Source of the DNA: Platanthera guangdongensis | Lineage: Eukaryota > Streptophyta > Magnoliopsida > Asparagales > Orchidaceae | Reading direction: 5' to 3' | Assembly (NCBI GenBank): GCA_039583875.1 | Contig: CM077147.1 | Span: 156,573,846 to 156,637,845, forward strand | Length of the DNA stretch: 64,000 nt | Shown: positions 10,687 through 21,355 of the stretch, one piece after another | How positions within the stretch are numbered: position 1 is the stretch's first letter | Layout: each line of letters opens with the position of its first letter | The notes under the pieces: model-generated | What the model was told of the DNA's origin: nothing | Seen by the model: the letters and a program-made list of their open reading frames with translations, nothing else | Database searches by the model: none | Program-made: the position numbers and the translations under genes

Positions 10687-11882
10687 TGATGGAGACATTG
10701 CTGACATGGCCGCCATTGATCCCCGTCTGGGAGATTTCATCGATTGGGACGATCGCTGCCGCAAGCTCGAGGATGGGATCGACGTCCGCTGACATTATAT
10801 AAAAATATATAATTATAATTATATATTTTTAATAATTTTATTATTTTTGCAATTTTATTTTAAGTATTTATTTCATGTTTTAATTTTCATTTCATGTGTA
10901 ATGATGGGTGCTTATAACCATCATGTGTTGTTTTAATTATTTCATTTCATGTGCTATGATGGGTGCATATAACCATCATATTTTGAATTTTTAATTTTGA
11001 ATTTTGAATTTTGAATGAAGGGAGATGGAGTGGTGTAAGCCTATATATAGGCCATGATATTTGTCATATAGAATTAGTGAATGAATGAAAAGAAACCTTA
11101 CTCTAAATTGAGAATTCTCCCCCTCCTCTCCTCCTTGACCGCCAACTTCCCCTCTCCCCCTCTTTGTGGATTTCTGCCACAACTCCTCTCCTTATCCTCC
11201 TTCCTCCTTTCTCTACCCTAATCCTTTCTCCTCTCCACTACGGCAACAAATCAAAGAATTCATCCCCTTGAAGAGATTCGGCCACGACAAGAAGATCTCC
11301 CCTTGTGGATCAACTCCGGCATGAAGCGACGAAGGCGGACGAGTGTCTCTCCAACCGGCGTGACTCCAGCGGAGCCGTTGAAGAACGATCCAAGTAGAGA
11401 AAACAGAATCATCCATTCCGATAGGGTAACGAATCCTTTCTACCTATTGTGTGTTTCTCTTCCTAGATTAATTCATGTAGTGGTAGATTCTTGGTGTTGA
11501 ATTTTGAATCGTTAATTAATCGTGGTTTCTTCGATTGGATTTGTGTTTGTCTTGATTGAATTATTTTTCGAAAAAGGTTTGGCGAACCTTCGTTTTCTTT
11601 TGTTGGGAGAGATCTACCTTTTCCAAAACATATTTATTTGGTAGATCTCTTTTAGTACAAAACCGCTCATTCGGACCGGGTGGGTGGTTTTAGCTGGAAA
11701 GAATATTGGTTTATAGCCTTTGTTCGATCATAAGCGGTTTGGCTACCCGTACGTTATCATATAATTGATAAAATTAATTAACGTGGTGCTGCGTAGAACG
11801 ATTGTGCGAGTATAGGATTGGATCAAGGAGAGGCAAACATGTTCGTCCGTAGATTTATTTGGTGTCAACGTGCAAGTCTGCA
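10687..11882 (+). repeat. 5' LTR of gypsy N
   Basis: It begins TGATGGAGACATTG and ends GTCTGCA just before the PBS. It matches 25494-26705 almost throughout with scattered substitutions and small indels. It contains an AT-rich block with TATATATAG near 11040 and a CT-rich stretch at 11110-11235. Confidence 0.93.
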
Positions 11883-11888
11883 TCAATT

Positions 11889-11902
11889 TGGTATCAGAGC
11901 CA
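11889..11902 (+). promoter_or_regulatory. Primer-binding site, tRNA-iMet, gypsy N
   Basis: TGGTATCAGAGCCAGG starts six bases after the LTR end, a match to the initiator tRNA-Met 3' end. Confidence 0.93.
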
Positions 11903-12146
11903 GGTTGTGCTAATTTCTTAATTAGTACCATCCTAGAAAAAAAATACTTAGAACTTCGACACGCACTTGCATGTTTCATTGCGCAACATCAAAATCAATT
12001 TTCAGCAAGAAAATCCAAAAAAATATTTTATTGCCATAGTTATTAAGTGGGAACAATTCCATCTTTGAAAATTAAATAGGGTCAGGTTCATTTCTCATTG
12101 GATGTGCAACAGTTCCGGTTGAGTTTTCTTTCCAGTTCTCTCTAAA

Positions 12147-14278
12147 ATGGCATATGACGTATATGTTGCCCGACTACACTATTCACATGCTAAGGATATG
12201 GCTAAGCACACCCCTAGGGCACAACACATTTATCCTACTTATGACGGTTTAGGATGCCCCAAATTTTTAGAGATTGGCTTAAGGGATTAGAACATTATTT
12301 TAATTGGCACTTATGGGATGACCACAAAAAGGTTAACTTTGCCCGAGAGGGACTAATAGGTCAAGCCCAGTTGTTTTGGTTAAACGAAGAGCGTCGTGTT
12401 GGTAGTTATCGTTACGCTTGGCCGCACATGCGTTGTATACTCTCGGATAAATTTGATCCCGCCTACATTCGCCCTGCTAGTACTAAGCCTAAGAGTGAGT
12501 TTAGTTATGGCACTAGATCCATACTAGTTCTTAAGAATGACCATAAACCAATCTTCCAGACCATGCGTCAGATAATTGAAGATTTGACTAAACTTAAACA
12601 AGGGAACAAGTCAGTCACAGATTATATGCATCTTTTTAAGGATATGATAGTTAAAAGTGGTGTGAAGGAGTTATCCGAGATCACCCTCTCTAGGTTTCGT
12701 AGGGGGTTAAACCCCTACATCTAGTGTAAATTATTGTGTTATTGTCACACCGATCTAGACACCACTTTTAATACAGCATTGGAAATTGAGATGCACTACG
12801 TTCCTAGGAATAAAGCACACTTGTGTCAGACCTGTAAGGCCATATTAGGACAACCACCCCAGGTTAGGGAAACCTCTCATAATAGGTCATGTGTTGTGCA
12901 TTCGATAGATATTACCACTAGGGTTATGCCTCTATTAGCCTCGACACCTAATCCCCTAGAGATAGTGACTAGTACCTCTGAGGATTCCGATGTGGATATA
13001 GAATCTCTGGATGATGAAATTGACCAGCTAGGTGAGAGTATCCCTTCACGTACGATAGTGCCCGACGAGTCTGACGATTCTAAAAGTGAGGGAATTCCTA
13101 GTGATCTAGAAGACGATGTTTGGGATGATGATGATAGTCCAAGCTGTGAGAGTATCTCTTTTCCTATTACAAGCCCTACTAGTATTGTGTTTGTGCACCC
13201 TAGTATTGAGTGCCCTCTCCTGGATACGATCCCCATCGCATTAGAGACGACAAATTTACCCACTGAGACTTCATCTGACTTTCCTGAGGAGCCTTTGAGT
13301 GAGGATTTTTCCATTGTCATTGACGACCCTGACTTAAAAGATGTCCCAACTGATTGGGAACACTCGCCTTATCTAAGAAGTTTATGTTTGGATAATTTTA
13401 GCGCTATGAACCCGAACGATAGTTCTTTATTGTTATCTCCTTTATCTGAAGTTCGCTTTGAATTAAAATTTACGTCGGGTTCGATTTTGCCCATTTCTGA
13501 GGCCTATACTGATTCTGAATTGGAAGATTTGTCTAGTGCGTTGGAAGAAATTGCAAGCAAGGAAGTGGTATTTTTGAACGATTCTTAGCTTTTACCCCCG
13601 GATGAGAGTTCATTGAAGTTATCACCAATCAGTGAAAGTTATTCTGATTTGGATTTTATTCCGGGTTTGATTTTACCGACCCTTCCTCCTATCTATGAGA
13701 CCACATTAGTTGACGATTTAGGGCGTGGCATTTGTAGTCCTAGACTGAGTTGTTGTGACACGCCCACTCTTTTAGTTCCAACCTTAGCATTGTCTCAGCA
13801 CTTAGATATTAGTACGTTGAGCGTGCTAGTTTTTGTTCTATTCACCGCACCGCATAGATCTGACTATGCGACACATTTGGCTATTCATTTCTCTACGTGT
13901 CTAGCTACGGTTTTATCCTCGTCTATTTCTGATTATTTGGCTATTGTGGCTCTGGATGTGGTGTCTCTTTCACATACCCATATCCCACACCCGGTCATAC
14001 GTATTTACCCAGCTCCATTTGGTGACCCTTTTTCCCACACGTTAGTAACCAAGGTTTGGCCCTAGGAGTTGTATCGCTCGCACCTCTTGTCACATCCTGG
14101 AGCATCCAACTCTTTTAGTATTTATGATGAGTGGTTTCCCTTGGCATATCTTTATGCCAAGCGTGAAAATATTAATTATAAAATTAAAACTGTGAATTTT
14201 GAGCCAATAAAAGTTATCTTTGATTATAAGGCTCCTGTGCCCCCTGACTTAACCCCTTTATCCACGATATTTGGGTTG
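12147..14278 (+). pseudogene. gag plus long acidic region of gypsy N (first part of a split ORF)
   Basis: An ATG at 12147 opens a gag N terminus. Near 12260 a one-base shift moves to the frame that then continues to the Athila insertion at 14278. The gag core is recognisable (FRDWLKGLEHYF, LFWLNEERR, LTKLKQGNKSVTDYMHLF, RFRRGLNPYI), then an ALEIE segment typical of the end of gypsy gag. After about 12840 comes a region of more than 400 residues rich in Asp, Glu, Ser and Pro with no recognised domain, where pol would normally lie. In the main frame only TAG stops occur (12722, 13586, 14063). Removing the insertion joins this frame directly to 24599-25441. I cannot assign a function to the acidic region. 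Confidence 0.75.
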
Positions 14279-17200
14279 TGGTGAGCCTGCAAACAGACTC
14301 TTATGTGGGTGGTTGGTTTGATGAGTCGATCGCCGCGGGCTTGCTAAGGGAGGCAAGTGCACCTATCACAAGTAGTACTCGATATTCGGGTGAATACCGA
14401 GGTCGTATTATTCCCGGGAACGGGTTGATTATCCTTACTGCTCCGAAAGCACTATTATTTTACCGAACTATTTTTTGATCTATTTTTAATTGAGAAAAAG
14501 CTGGAAATAGATTAAAAGTAAAGTCAATGAAGAGATAACACTCGGTATCGAATTACGTTAGGATTAAAAATAGTTTGAATAACTAGAGATCTAAAGTTTC
14601 AATTTAATTAAAGCAGAAACTTGGCCGTGGAGGTTCCAAAAGTATGAGCTCACCTATCTCTAGTAATATCTCTCACCTGGACATTAAGGCTATTCGACCG
14701 GGCTCTCGTCTGACGATGGATTCCTCTTAATGCCCGCACTATGCTAAGAACCCCGCTATTGGGTGGGGAACCCAATCCGATAGAGTTAGCTCACCTCCTC
14801 TCTCGAGGGTTAGTGCAGAACTCTCTTTACCCAGGGGTGATCAGTCCATACGCACGGCCTCTCGGCTAGCTAGCATATGGATAATGGAAATAGAGCCCAC
14901 ACATTAACATGTGGTTCTACGCGTCGTTAACCCTGGGTAAACCTTAAGTTTTTTTAATTAATTAGAAAAATAAGACCTTTAGTTATTTAAAAAATTTTTT
15001 ATATCCCAATGCTCTTTTATACCGAGTGCTAAAAGCGATTAGCCACTCATCGGAATGGGGATAGCTTATGAGTTTGGTTCAGCGAGCGTTCTAAACTATT
15101 CGCTGAAGGGTTATAAAGAAAATAAGAAGAAAAGTAAGATAACCTAATTTTAGAAAAGTTACTACAAATAAACGCACTCGCACTCATCCAAACACATAAT
15201 AAAGAGACAGAAATAAAACTAAGTTACAAGTAAGGGAAAATTGCATAATTGAAATTGCAAGTCATACTCAAACGAGTGGGCGGGAAATATAAGCTAAAAT
15301 TTTGCAAGTCCTACTCAAACGAGTAGGACTGAAATGAAAGCAAGTACTACTCAAACGAGTAGGCGGGAATAAATGCGAATACAAGTCCATCTCAGATATT
15401 TACAGGGAAATAAAGTCCGGCCATTTAACCCCTAGCGAGTAGGCGGAAGATAAAAACCTGCCATTTAACTCAAATGAGTAGGCGGTAATTAAAAGCTGAA
15501 AATTACAAGTCCTACTCAAATGAGTAGAAAGGAAATGATGTCCGACCATTTAACTCCTAGCGAGTAGGCGGAAGATAAAAACAACAAGTCCTACTTAAAT
15601 AAAGTCCAGTCATTTAACTCAAATGAGTAGGCGAGAAATAAAAACACACAAGTCCTATTTGAATAAAATCCAGTCATTTCACTCAAATGCGTAGGCGGAA
15701 AATAAAAACACACACACACACACTTGCTGAAATTAACACACACACACACACACACACACGACAGAAAATGAAATGCTCACACTGTAGAAAGTAAATACTC
15801 ACACTTGCAAATCCTAGTCAAATGAGTAGGTGAAAAATTAAAGACACGCCATTTAACTCTTAATGAGTAGGCGGATATAAATGTGCACAAGAACACACTC
15901 TACATAATTTGAGAAAGCAATAAACTTATCTCATACACGCACGCACGCAGGCGAAAAATTAAGAAAAACAAAGTTATCAAAAAATTAAAACAACTGTTTT
16001 TCTATCGCAACAATGCCGTAGAAATGCATAAAAAGGAAAAATAAAAATTGTTTGGGCAAAAAGTTCTCAAATTAAGGTGAGAAAAGCAAGTGCTTGAAAA
16101 ATTAAAACGTTTGTATTTTTACTGTTAGATTTTGACAGAAATACATAAACAGTTGAAATAAAAATTGTTAGAGCAAAAATCTTTTTACATATTTGCTAAA
16201 ATCAAAGTTGTTGAAAAACTAAAATTACGCATTATGCATTCTTATAGATTTGTAAAACGATTTAAAAAGTGGAGGAAAGCTAAAAAAAACAACTGTTTTA
16301 AAATCAAAACTAAGAAAAATCTAAGTTAAGAGGAATGAAACCAACTTTTTTATCGTTTTACAAGTTGATAAGAACGAATATGGAAGCATAAAAATCCTAT
16401 GTCTAACCAATTTTAAAGAGTATGTTAAGAAAAACGACTATAATAACACCTAGAAATTTTGATAAAAATGAACGTATAATAAAAAAAATTTCATTTTAAA
16501 ACATTAATTTCGTAATTTTAAGCTTAAACACACACATACGCAATATGAAAATGAAAACAAAAGTACATTAGAATGGTGAAAAGGAGGCATTCAGAGACAT
16601 TCCAAAGCATTGTAAGGATAAGAAAAATAATGATTTTATTAACAAAACAGGTTGATTACAAAAGCTTAAATAAACAAACTTCAAAAGGAAGAGGGGAGGG
16701 GGGGGGGGGGGTGGAATCCTTACATAGCACTACAATAGCTCCAAACAGCAACCCTTAATCATCAAAATGGTTCAAAAATTTGGAACCCCGGACTCATACT
16801 GCAGTTGGCCTTTTATAGGCAAAACTTTCCAAGTACACGCCCTCCGACACGGGCGTGTCGGGGCGGGGTCGGGGCGGGTGTCAGCACTATTCACATCAGA
16901 TTTTGATAATTGACGATGATTTTACATTGCGGCTGAAAATGCGACGGTCACGCCGCAGGTCACGGGCGTGACGGTGGGCATGTCATTTGGTGATTGATGG
17001 CATTGTTGACTTCGGGAGGTCCATGTGGAAGTCACGCCCTAGGTCAGCATGACCCAAAGTACACAGGCATGACAGGGAGGTTGAACTGGGCGCCGTCTGC
17101 GTCAAAAGTTGCCGGTGACAGTTTGTTGGCCAGGTGGAGAAGTCACGCCCCAGTTCATGGGCGTGACGCTGGGCATGTCGGCTTGGTCGACGATCGTTGA

Positions 17201-17545
17201 GCGAATTTTGTCGAGCTTGAGTGTCACGGGCCATGGTCACGGGGCGTGTTAAATGACACGGGCTTGACCCCGGGCGTGTCACACCTTTCTCATCAAAATC
17301 TTTTGATTCCACTTGACATGAAGTGTCACGGCCTGGTCACGGGCGTGACCCAAAGTACACGGGCGTGTACTAGGGCATGTTAGGTCATTTTTTTGACTTT
17401 TTCTGAAAAATTGCTGGAATCAAAATTAAGTTAAATTAGTACAAAAAGAAAGCAATTTATTAAATAAAACTTAATAAAAAAGACAAAATTAAACTAAAAT
17501 GACATAATAAAAATACTATAAAATAGGTATATTTACAACACATCA
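14279..17545 (-). repeat. 3' LTR of the TR-GAG element
   Basis: It spans TGGTGAGCC to ACACATCA on the plus strand. It contains two kinds of short inverted pairs: about a dozen CCTACTC/GAGTAGG pairs at 15280-15860, and GTCACGCCC/GGGCGTGAC pairs at 16840-17380. Also present are CA microsatellites near 15708-15760 and a G run near 16699. The other copy is 21356-24593. Confidence 0.92.
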
Positions 17546-17563
17546 AATACCCCCATACTTAAG
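17546..17563 (-). promoter_or_regulatory. Polypurine tract of the TR-GAG element
   Basis: The reverse complement CTTAAGTATGGGGGTATT abuts the 3' LTR start TGATGTG. It is the primer site for plus-strand synthesis. Confidence 0.85.
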
Positions 17564-19240
17564 CTTTTGCTATTCTAGAGCAAAAGTTTGAGGTGAACTT
17601 ATAACGAATAGAAAAAACTCTAAATTTAGCTACCGCTTAATTAGTTATAAGAGAGATCTAAATAAATATACGGGGTGTAAGAGTTAAGTCCTAAAATCAT
17701 GTAGATGATATAAATAATGCAAAAGTTTTGGCCAAAATACTTCTTGATGTAATAAAATAGAAAGCAATAATTGTAATGGTTAGATTAACAAAAATAGTTT
17801 GAAATTATATAAACTTTAATTATAGGAGTTTTGCTGAAAATAATATAATTTACAAATTATGCTCTCAAAAAATTTTTGAATTAATTCTAGAATCATGAAA
17901 TAGGCTAAGGGGGTTGATGTTGGTTTATGAAGAGGGTTTGGATTTTGAGGTGAGGTAGTTTTTTCTCGAACCTCCATATTTTTCTTTTTGGATTATTAGG
18001 AAAATGAAATCTTATTTTTCTAATATCAAATTTCTTTTCTTCATAATAATAAAATTAACTCAATGCATATGTATGGGAGTAATGAATTTTATCCTCTTAA
18101 TCCGTAACATATAATCTTTTTAATTTATTGGATGCCTATGTTTACAGAATGAAATCTTATTTCCATTGACATAGAATATTTTAAGGGCAAAAAATTTTAT
18201 CATGCCAAGTAAATCATGATAAGTGAGGGGAGAAAAGAAAACTAGATATTTAATTAAAAAAATGTTTGAGAGCAACCTTAATAAATTGTACGTTCCAATT
18301 TTTCAGAAAGCTAAAAGTAAACATAATTGAATTCTGTATTCGTTATTTTCTAACATAATACAAATGCTTCTATCAATTAAAAATTAGAACTAGTGCCTAA
18401 AATGAGTTCGCTATTTTTAACAAAGCATAATGAATTCTTTAAAACTTAACCCCGGCTATTTAAATTTTTTAATCAATAATTAACAAACGAATAACAAACA
18501 AAAGATTAATAAAATTCACATATAAATAAACTCAAAACAAAATTTTTGGATAGCTAGAAAATTATGGATGATATATTTGATTAATTTGTTTCAAAAAGTT
18601 TTTTGGTTTTTCAGAGTTTTTATCATTTTTTTAATTTAGTATCTTTTTTGAATTTTTGTTTTGCTTTACTTTATTTTTTATTTTTTTTAGCTTATTATCA
18701 TTTTTTTTAGATTTTTTAGTTTTGCGAAAAATGCGAGAAAAAGAGACGTTATTTACAAGCATGTTGGTGAAAAGGAAGGGGGGGGGGGGAGAGAGAAGAT
18801 TATTTACAAAAATATTTACAAAGATTTTTACAAAATGAAACTAAATATTTTTGGAATTTTTGTTTTATAATTTTTTTGGAATTTTTGTTTTATAATTTTT
18901 TTTGGAATTTGTCTTATAATTTCTTTGTAAATTTTGTAATAAAAAGAGAGCAAAAGAAAAAAAAAATTTTGGAATTTTCATTTTTAAATTTTTTTTGTTT
19001 TGTTTTTTTGTTATATATAATTTTTTTCATATATGTTTTAAGTTTTTTGGAGTGCAGAAAGTAGAAGTACAGTGCAGAAAATAGAAGCGCGAAAAAAAAT
19101 AAAGCGAGAAAACACCCCCATACTTAAGTCCAACATTGTCCCCAATGTTGTAACGTAAGTATGCAGAATAAATAGGAAAGACAATATGTACAAAGAAAAT
19201 AAAGAGAGGGGGGGTAGAAGCTTCCCTGAAAGGAGGTTGG
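17564..19240. other. AT-rich non-coding part of the TR-GAG element
   Basis: Between gag and the polypurine tract there is no pol and no recognisable domain. The stretch is A/T-rich, with long T runs (18600-19030) and a G run near 18778. At 19112-19131 a second copy of the polypurine motif (reverse complement CTTAAGTATGGGGGTGTT) occurs next to a CCAACATTG/CAATGTTG pair, a signature often found after pol in Athila-type elements. Confidence 0.7.
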
Positions 19241-20651
19241 GAAGGCACAGTTTAGGAACCCTGCAGATCGGTCTGTTTTGGATCGATCACCTCCTTTCCG
19301 CTACGGAGGGTTATAGCATTGATATTCTCCCGTGGATTGGGCTCCGTGTTTCCAGGAAGTGCCCGGAGCGCGCACTCGGGCATCATTCGCGCAAGCTGTC
19401 CAACCTGGAGTTCTAAGTTTTTTAGAGATCCGGTGATGTTCTAGATATTTGACTCGTTGGAAGCGATATATTTAGAAAAATTCTCCTCCATCGGGGAGGG
19501 TTTTGGAAGAGGGGGAGGCGGAAGAAATCCGGGCGGAAAAGAATTGGGCGGACGCTGCGCATTATTCGCGTTGCTCCATGATAAGTTGGGGAGGTTCCTC
19601 CAACCCGGATTATAGTTATTGTTATAAGAGTTGTTGTTGGGGTTGAAGGAAGGTCGCCCAGCATTTCCCACATAGTCTACGAATTCATTGGCAACGGCGG
19701 CATTAGGGGGAATCACACAAGGCGGAGTGGTGGAGGCAGCAGACATCTCCACCACCTACTTCGTCAGCCATTCAACTTGAAGGGCTAAGTGGGCAGTGGC
19801 ATCCACTTAGAAGAGGCCGGCAGCCTGCTTGGGACGTCACTGCGGGACGTTCCATTGATAGGCGTTCATAGCCATCTCTTCAATAAGAGCTTTGGCAGCC
19901 TCGAGGGTCTTATTATTCAAGGTACCCCCAGCAGCTGCGTCAATCATTTGACGCGTCTGATAATTAAGCCTGTTGTAGAAGATTTGGACCGGCAACTATG
20001 CAGGCAGCGCATGGTGCGGACACTTGCGGAGAAATTCTTTAAAGCGCTCCCAAGTCTCAAATAGAGACTCGCAATCGTTCTGCACGAACGAAGAAATGTC
20101 CGCCCGCAACTTTGCAGTTTTGGCGGGCGGAAAATACTTCGTTAAGAACCGTTCTGCAAGCTCGGCCCAGGTGGTGATACATCCTCGTGGGAGGGAATTC
20201 AACCACGCCTTATCTTTGGATCTGAGGGAGAATGGAAAAAGGCGCAAATAAATGGCGTCATCAGTGACGCCATTAATCTTAAAGGTATCGCAGATTTTCA
20301 AAAAAGTAGACAAATGAACGTTTGGGTCCTCATCCGGCAGTCCATCGAACTGCACAACATTTTGGATCATTTGGATAACGCTCGATTTGATCTCAAAATT
20401 GTTGTTCACCACCGTTGGGCGAACAATACTGGACCCATTATCGTCCAAATTCGGTTGGGCGTAATATGACATTATGCGCTCGACGACCGCGTTCGGATTG
20501 GGGTCGGCCATAGTAACGGTAGAGGGTTCTCCGACGGATTCTTCGGGATCCAAAGAAGGATTTCGGCTTTGAGACCGAATATGCACAAGCGAGCGTTCGA
20601 TCTCAGGATAAAAATCCAAATTTTCGGACTCCGAAGGTTGTCCACGGGTCA
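19240..20651 (-). pseudogene. Athila-type gag of the TR-GAG element
   Basis: The start is taken as the ATG at 20651 (MTRGQPSESENLDFYPEIE). A longer reading from 20826 runs out of the TRIM and is rejected. The retrotransposon-gag core is clear: LRLFPFSLRSKDKAWLNSLP, TTWAELAERFLTKYFPP, ESLFETWERFKEFLRKCPHH. Next come MIDAAAGGTLNNKT and ALIEEMAMN, an Asn/Pro-rich linker (about 19700-19520) and the conserved NAITLRSGK near 19300. The frame is broken by several stops (for example after HHALPA and after NVPQ), many one step from Gln or Trp codons. Gag forms the particle. No protease follows, and the frame dissolves near 19240. Confidence 0.88.
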
Positions 20652-20700
20652 TACACCCTAAAATATAAAGTAGAAAATTAACCTTTTTTTGGATTTTGAA

Positions 20701-21241
20701 TGTTGAGATTGTATTAGCCAGCAGGACACGTGTGTGTGGGATCGCATGCTTGGGCTTTCCCCATCGCGTTCCAGGTCTGGGTGTTGACCCCGGTGGGCCC
20801 CCCCTTATGTGGTGGAATATCCCCACGGTCCTGTGGTTGGGGTTAGTCCCACATCGACTGCAGTAGGAGATCCTTTGTGTTCATGTACCCCCATCCCCCC
20901 TTACCATCACCTCGAGGTTTTGGGAAGATGTGTGGTGACGGGTGGTTTCCACATGGTATCAGAGGGAGGTTGTCCTGCTATGGGGGTGTGTTGAGATTAT
21001 ATTAGCCAGCAGGACACGTGCGTGTGGGACCGCATGTTTGGGCTTTCCCCATCGTGTTCCAGGTCTGGGTGTTGACCTCGGTGGGCCCCCCCTTGTGTGG
21101 CAGAATATCCCTGCGGTCCTGTGGTTGGGGTTAGTCCCACATCTCCTGCAGTAGGCGATCCTTTGTGCTCATGTACCCCCATCCCCCCTTACCATCACCT
21201 CGGGGTTTTGGGAAGATTTGTGGTGACGGGTGGTTTCCACA
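20701..21241 (+). mobile_element. TRIM with a 35-bp internal region
   Basis: Two direct copies of 253 bp (20701-20953 and 20989-21241) begin TGTTGAGATT and end GGTTTCCACA. They differ at roughly 20 positions by eye. The 35 bases between them are a PBS and a purine-rich tract and nothing else. A perfect duplication TTGAA flanks the element (20696-20700 and 21242-21246). It has no coding capacity and is at the lower end of TRIM sizes. It sits in the 5' leader of the TR-GAG element, in the opposite orientation. Confidence 0.95.
20954..20988 (+). promoter_or_regulatory. Whole internal region of the TRIM: PBS plus polypurine tract
   Basis: TGGTATCAGAGGGAGG (tRNA-iMet PBS) begins directly after the 5' LTR. 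The last bases, CTATGGGGGTG, act as a polypurine-like tract directly before the 3' LTR. About ten bases separate them. Confidence 0.9.
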
Positions 21242-21330
21242 TTGAAGAAAAGTTTTTAAGTTTTTTTTAGTTTTTTAGAGATAAAGGTAAAAGTAATAGA
21301 CTTTGGATTCAAAATAACAACTTAAAGATT

Positions 21331-21349
21331 GTCCCTGGCAATGGCGCCA
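21331..21349 (-). promoter_or_regulatory. Primer-binding site, tRNA-Asp type, TR-GAG
   Basis: The reverse complement TGGCGCCATTGCCAGGGAC resembles the 3' end of tRNA-Asp (TGGCGCCGTTGCCGGGG), the usual primer of Athila-type elements. It lies six bases from the LTR end. Confidence 0.9.
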
Positions 21350-21355
21350 AAAACT

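Noticed and set aside
8068..10792. Long open frames on both strands across the GC-rich repeat region
   Set aside because: The unit of about 205 bp has few stops in any frame and is not a multiple of three. The frames are by-products of the tandem array, and no known domain appears.
13800..14060. Possible membrane-like or protease segment in the acidic region of gypsy N
   Set aside because: The hydrophobic run is short and has no DTG/DSG motif; no domain can be supported.
20651..20826. Longer start for the Athila-type gag at 20826
   Set aside because: The extra residues are read from the TRIM LTR, which inserted later. The ATG at 20651 begins the gag-like sequence.
20701..21241. Cassandra-type TRIM carrying 5S rRNA promoter sequence
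   Set aside because: I find no 5S rRNA box A, intermediate element or box C in the LTR.
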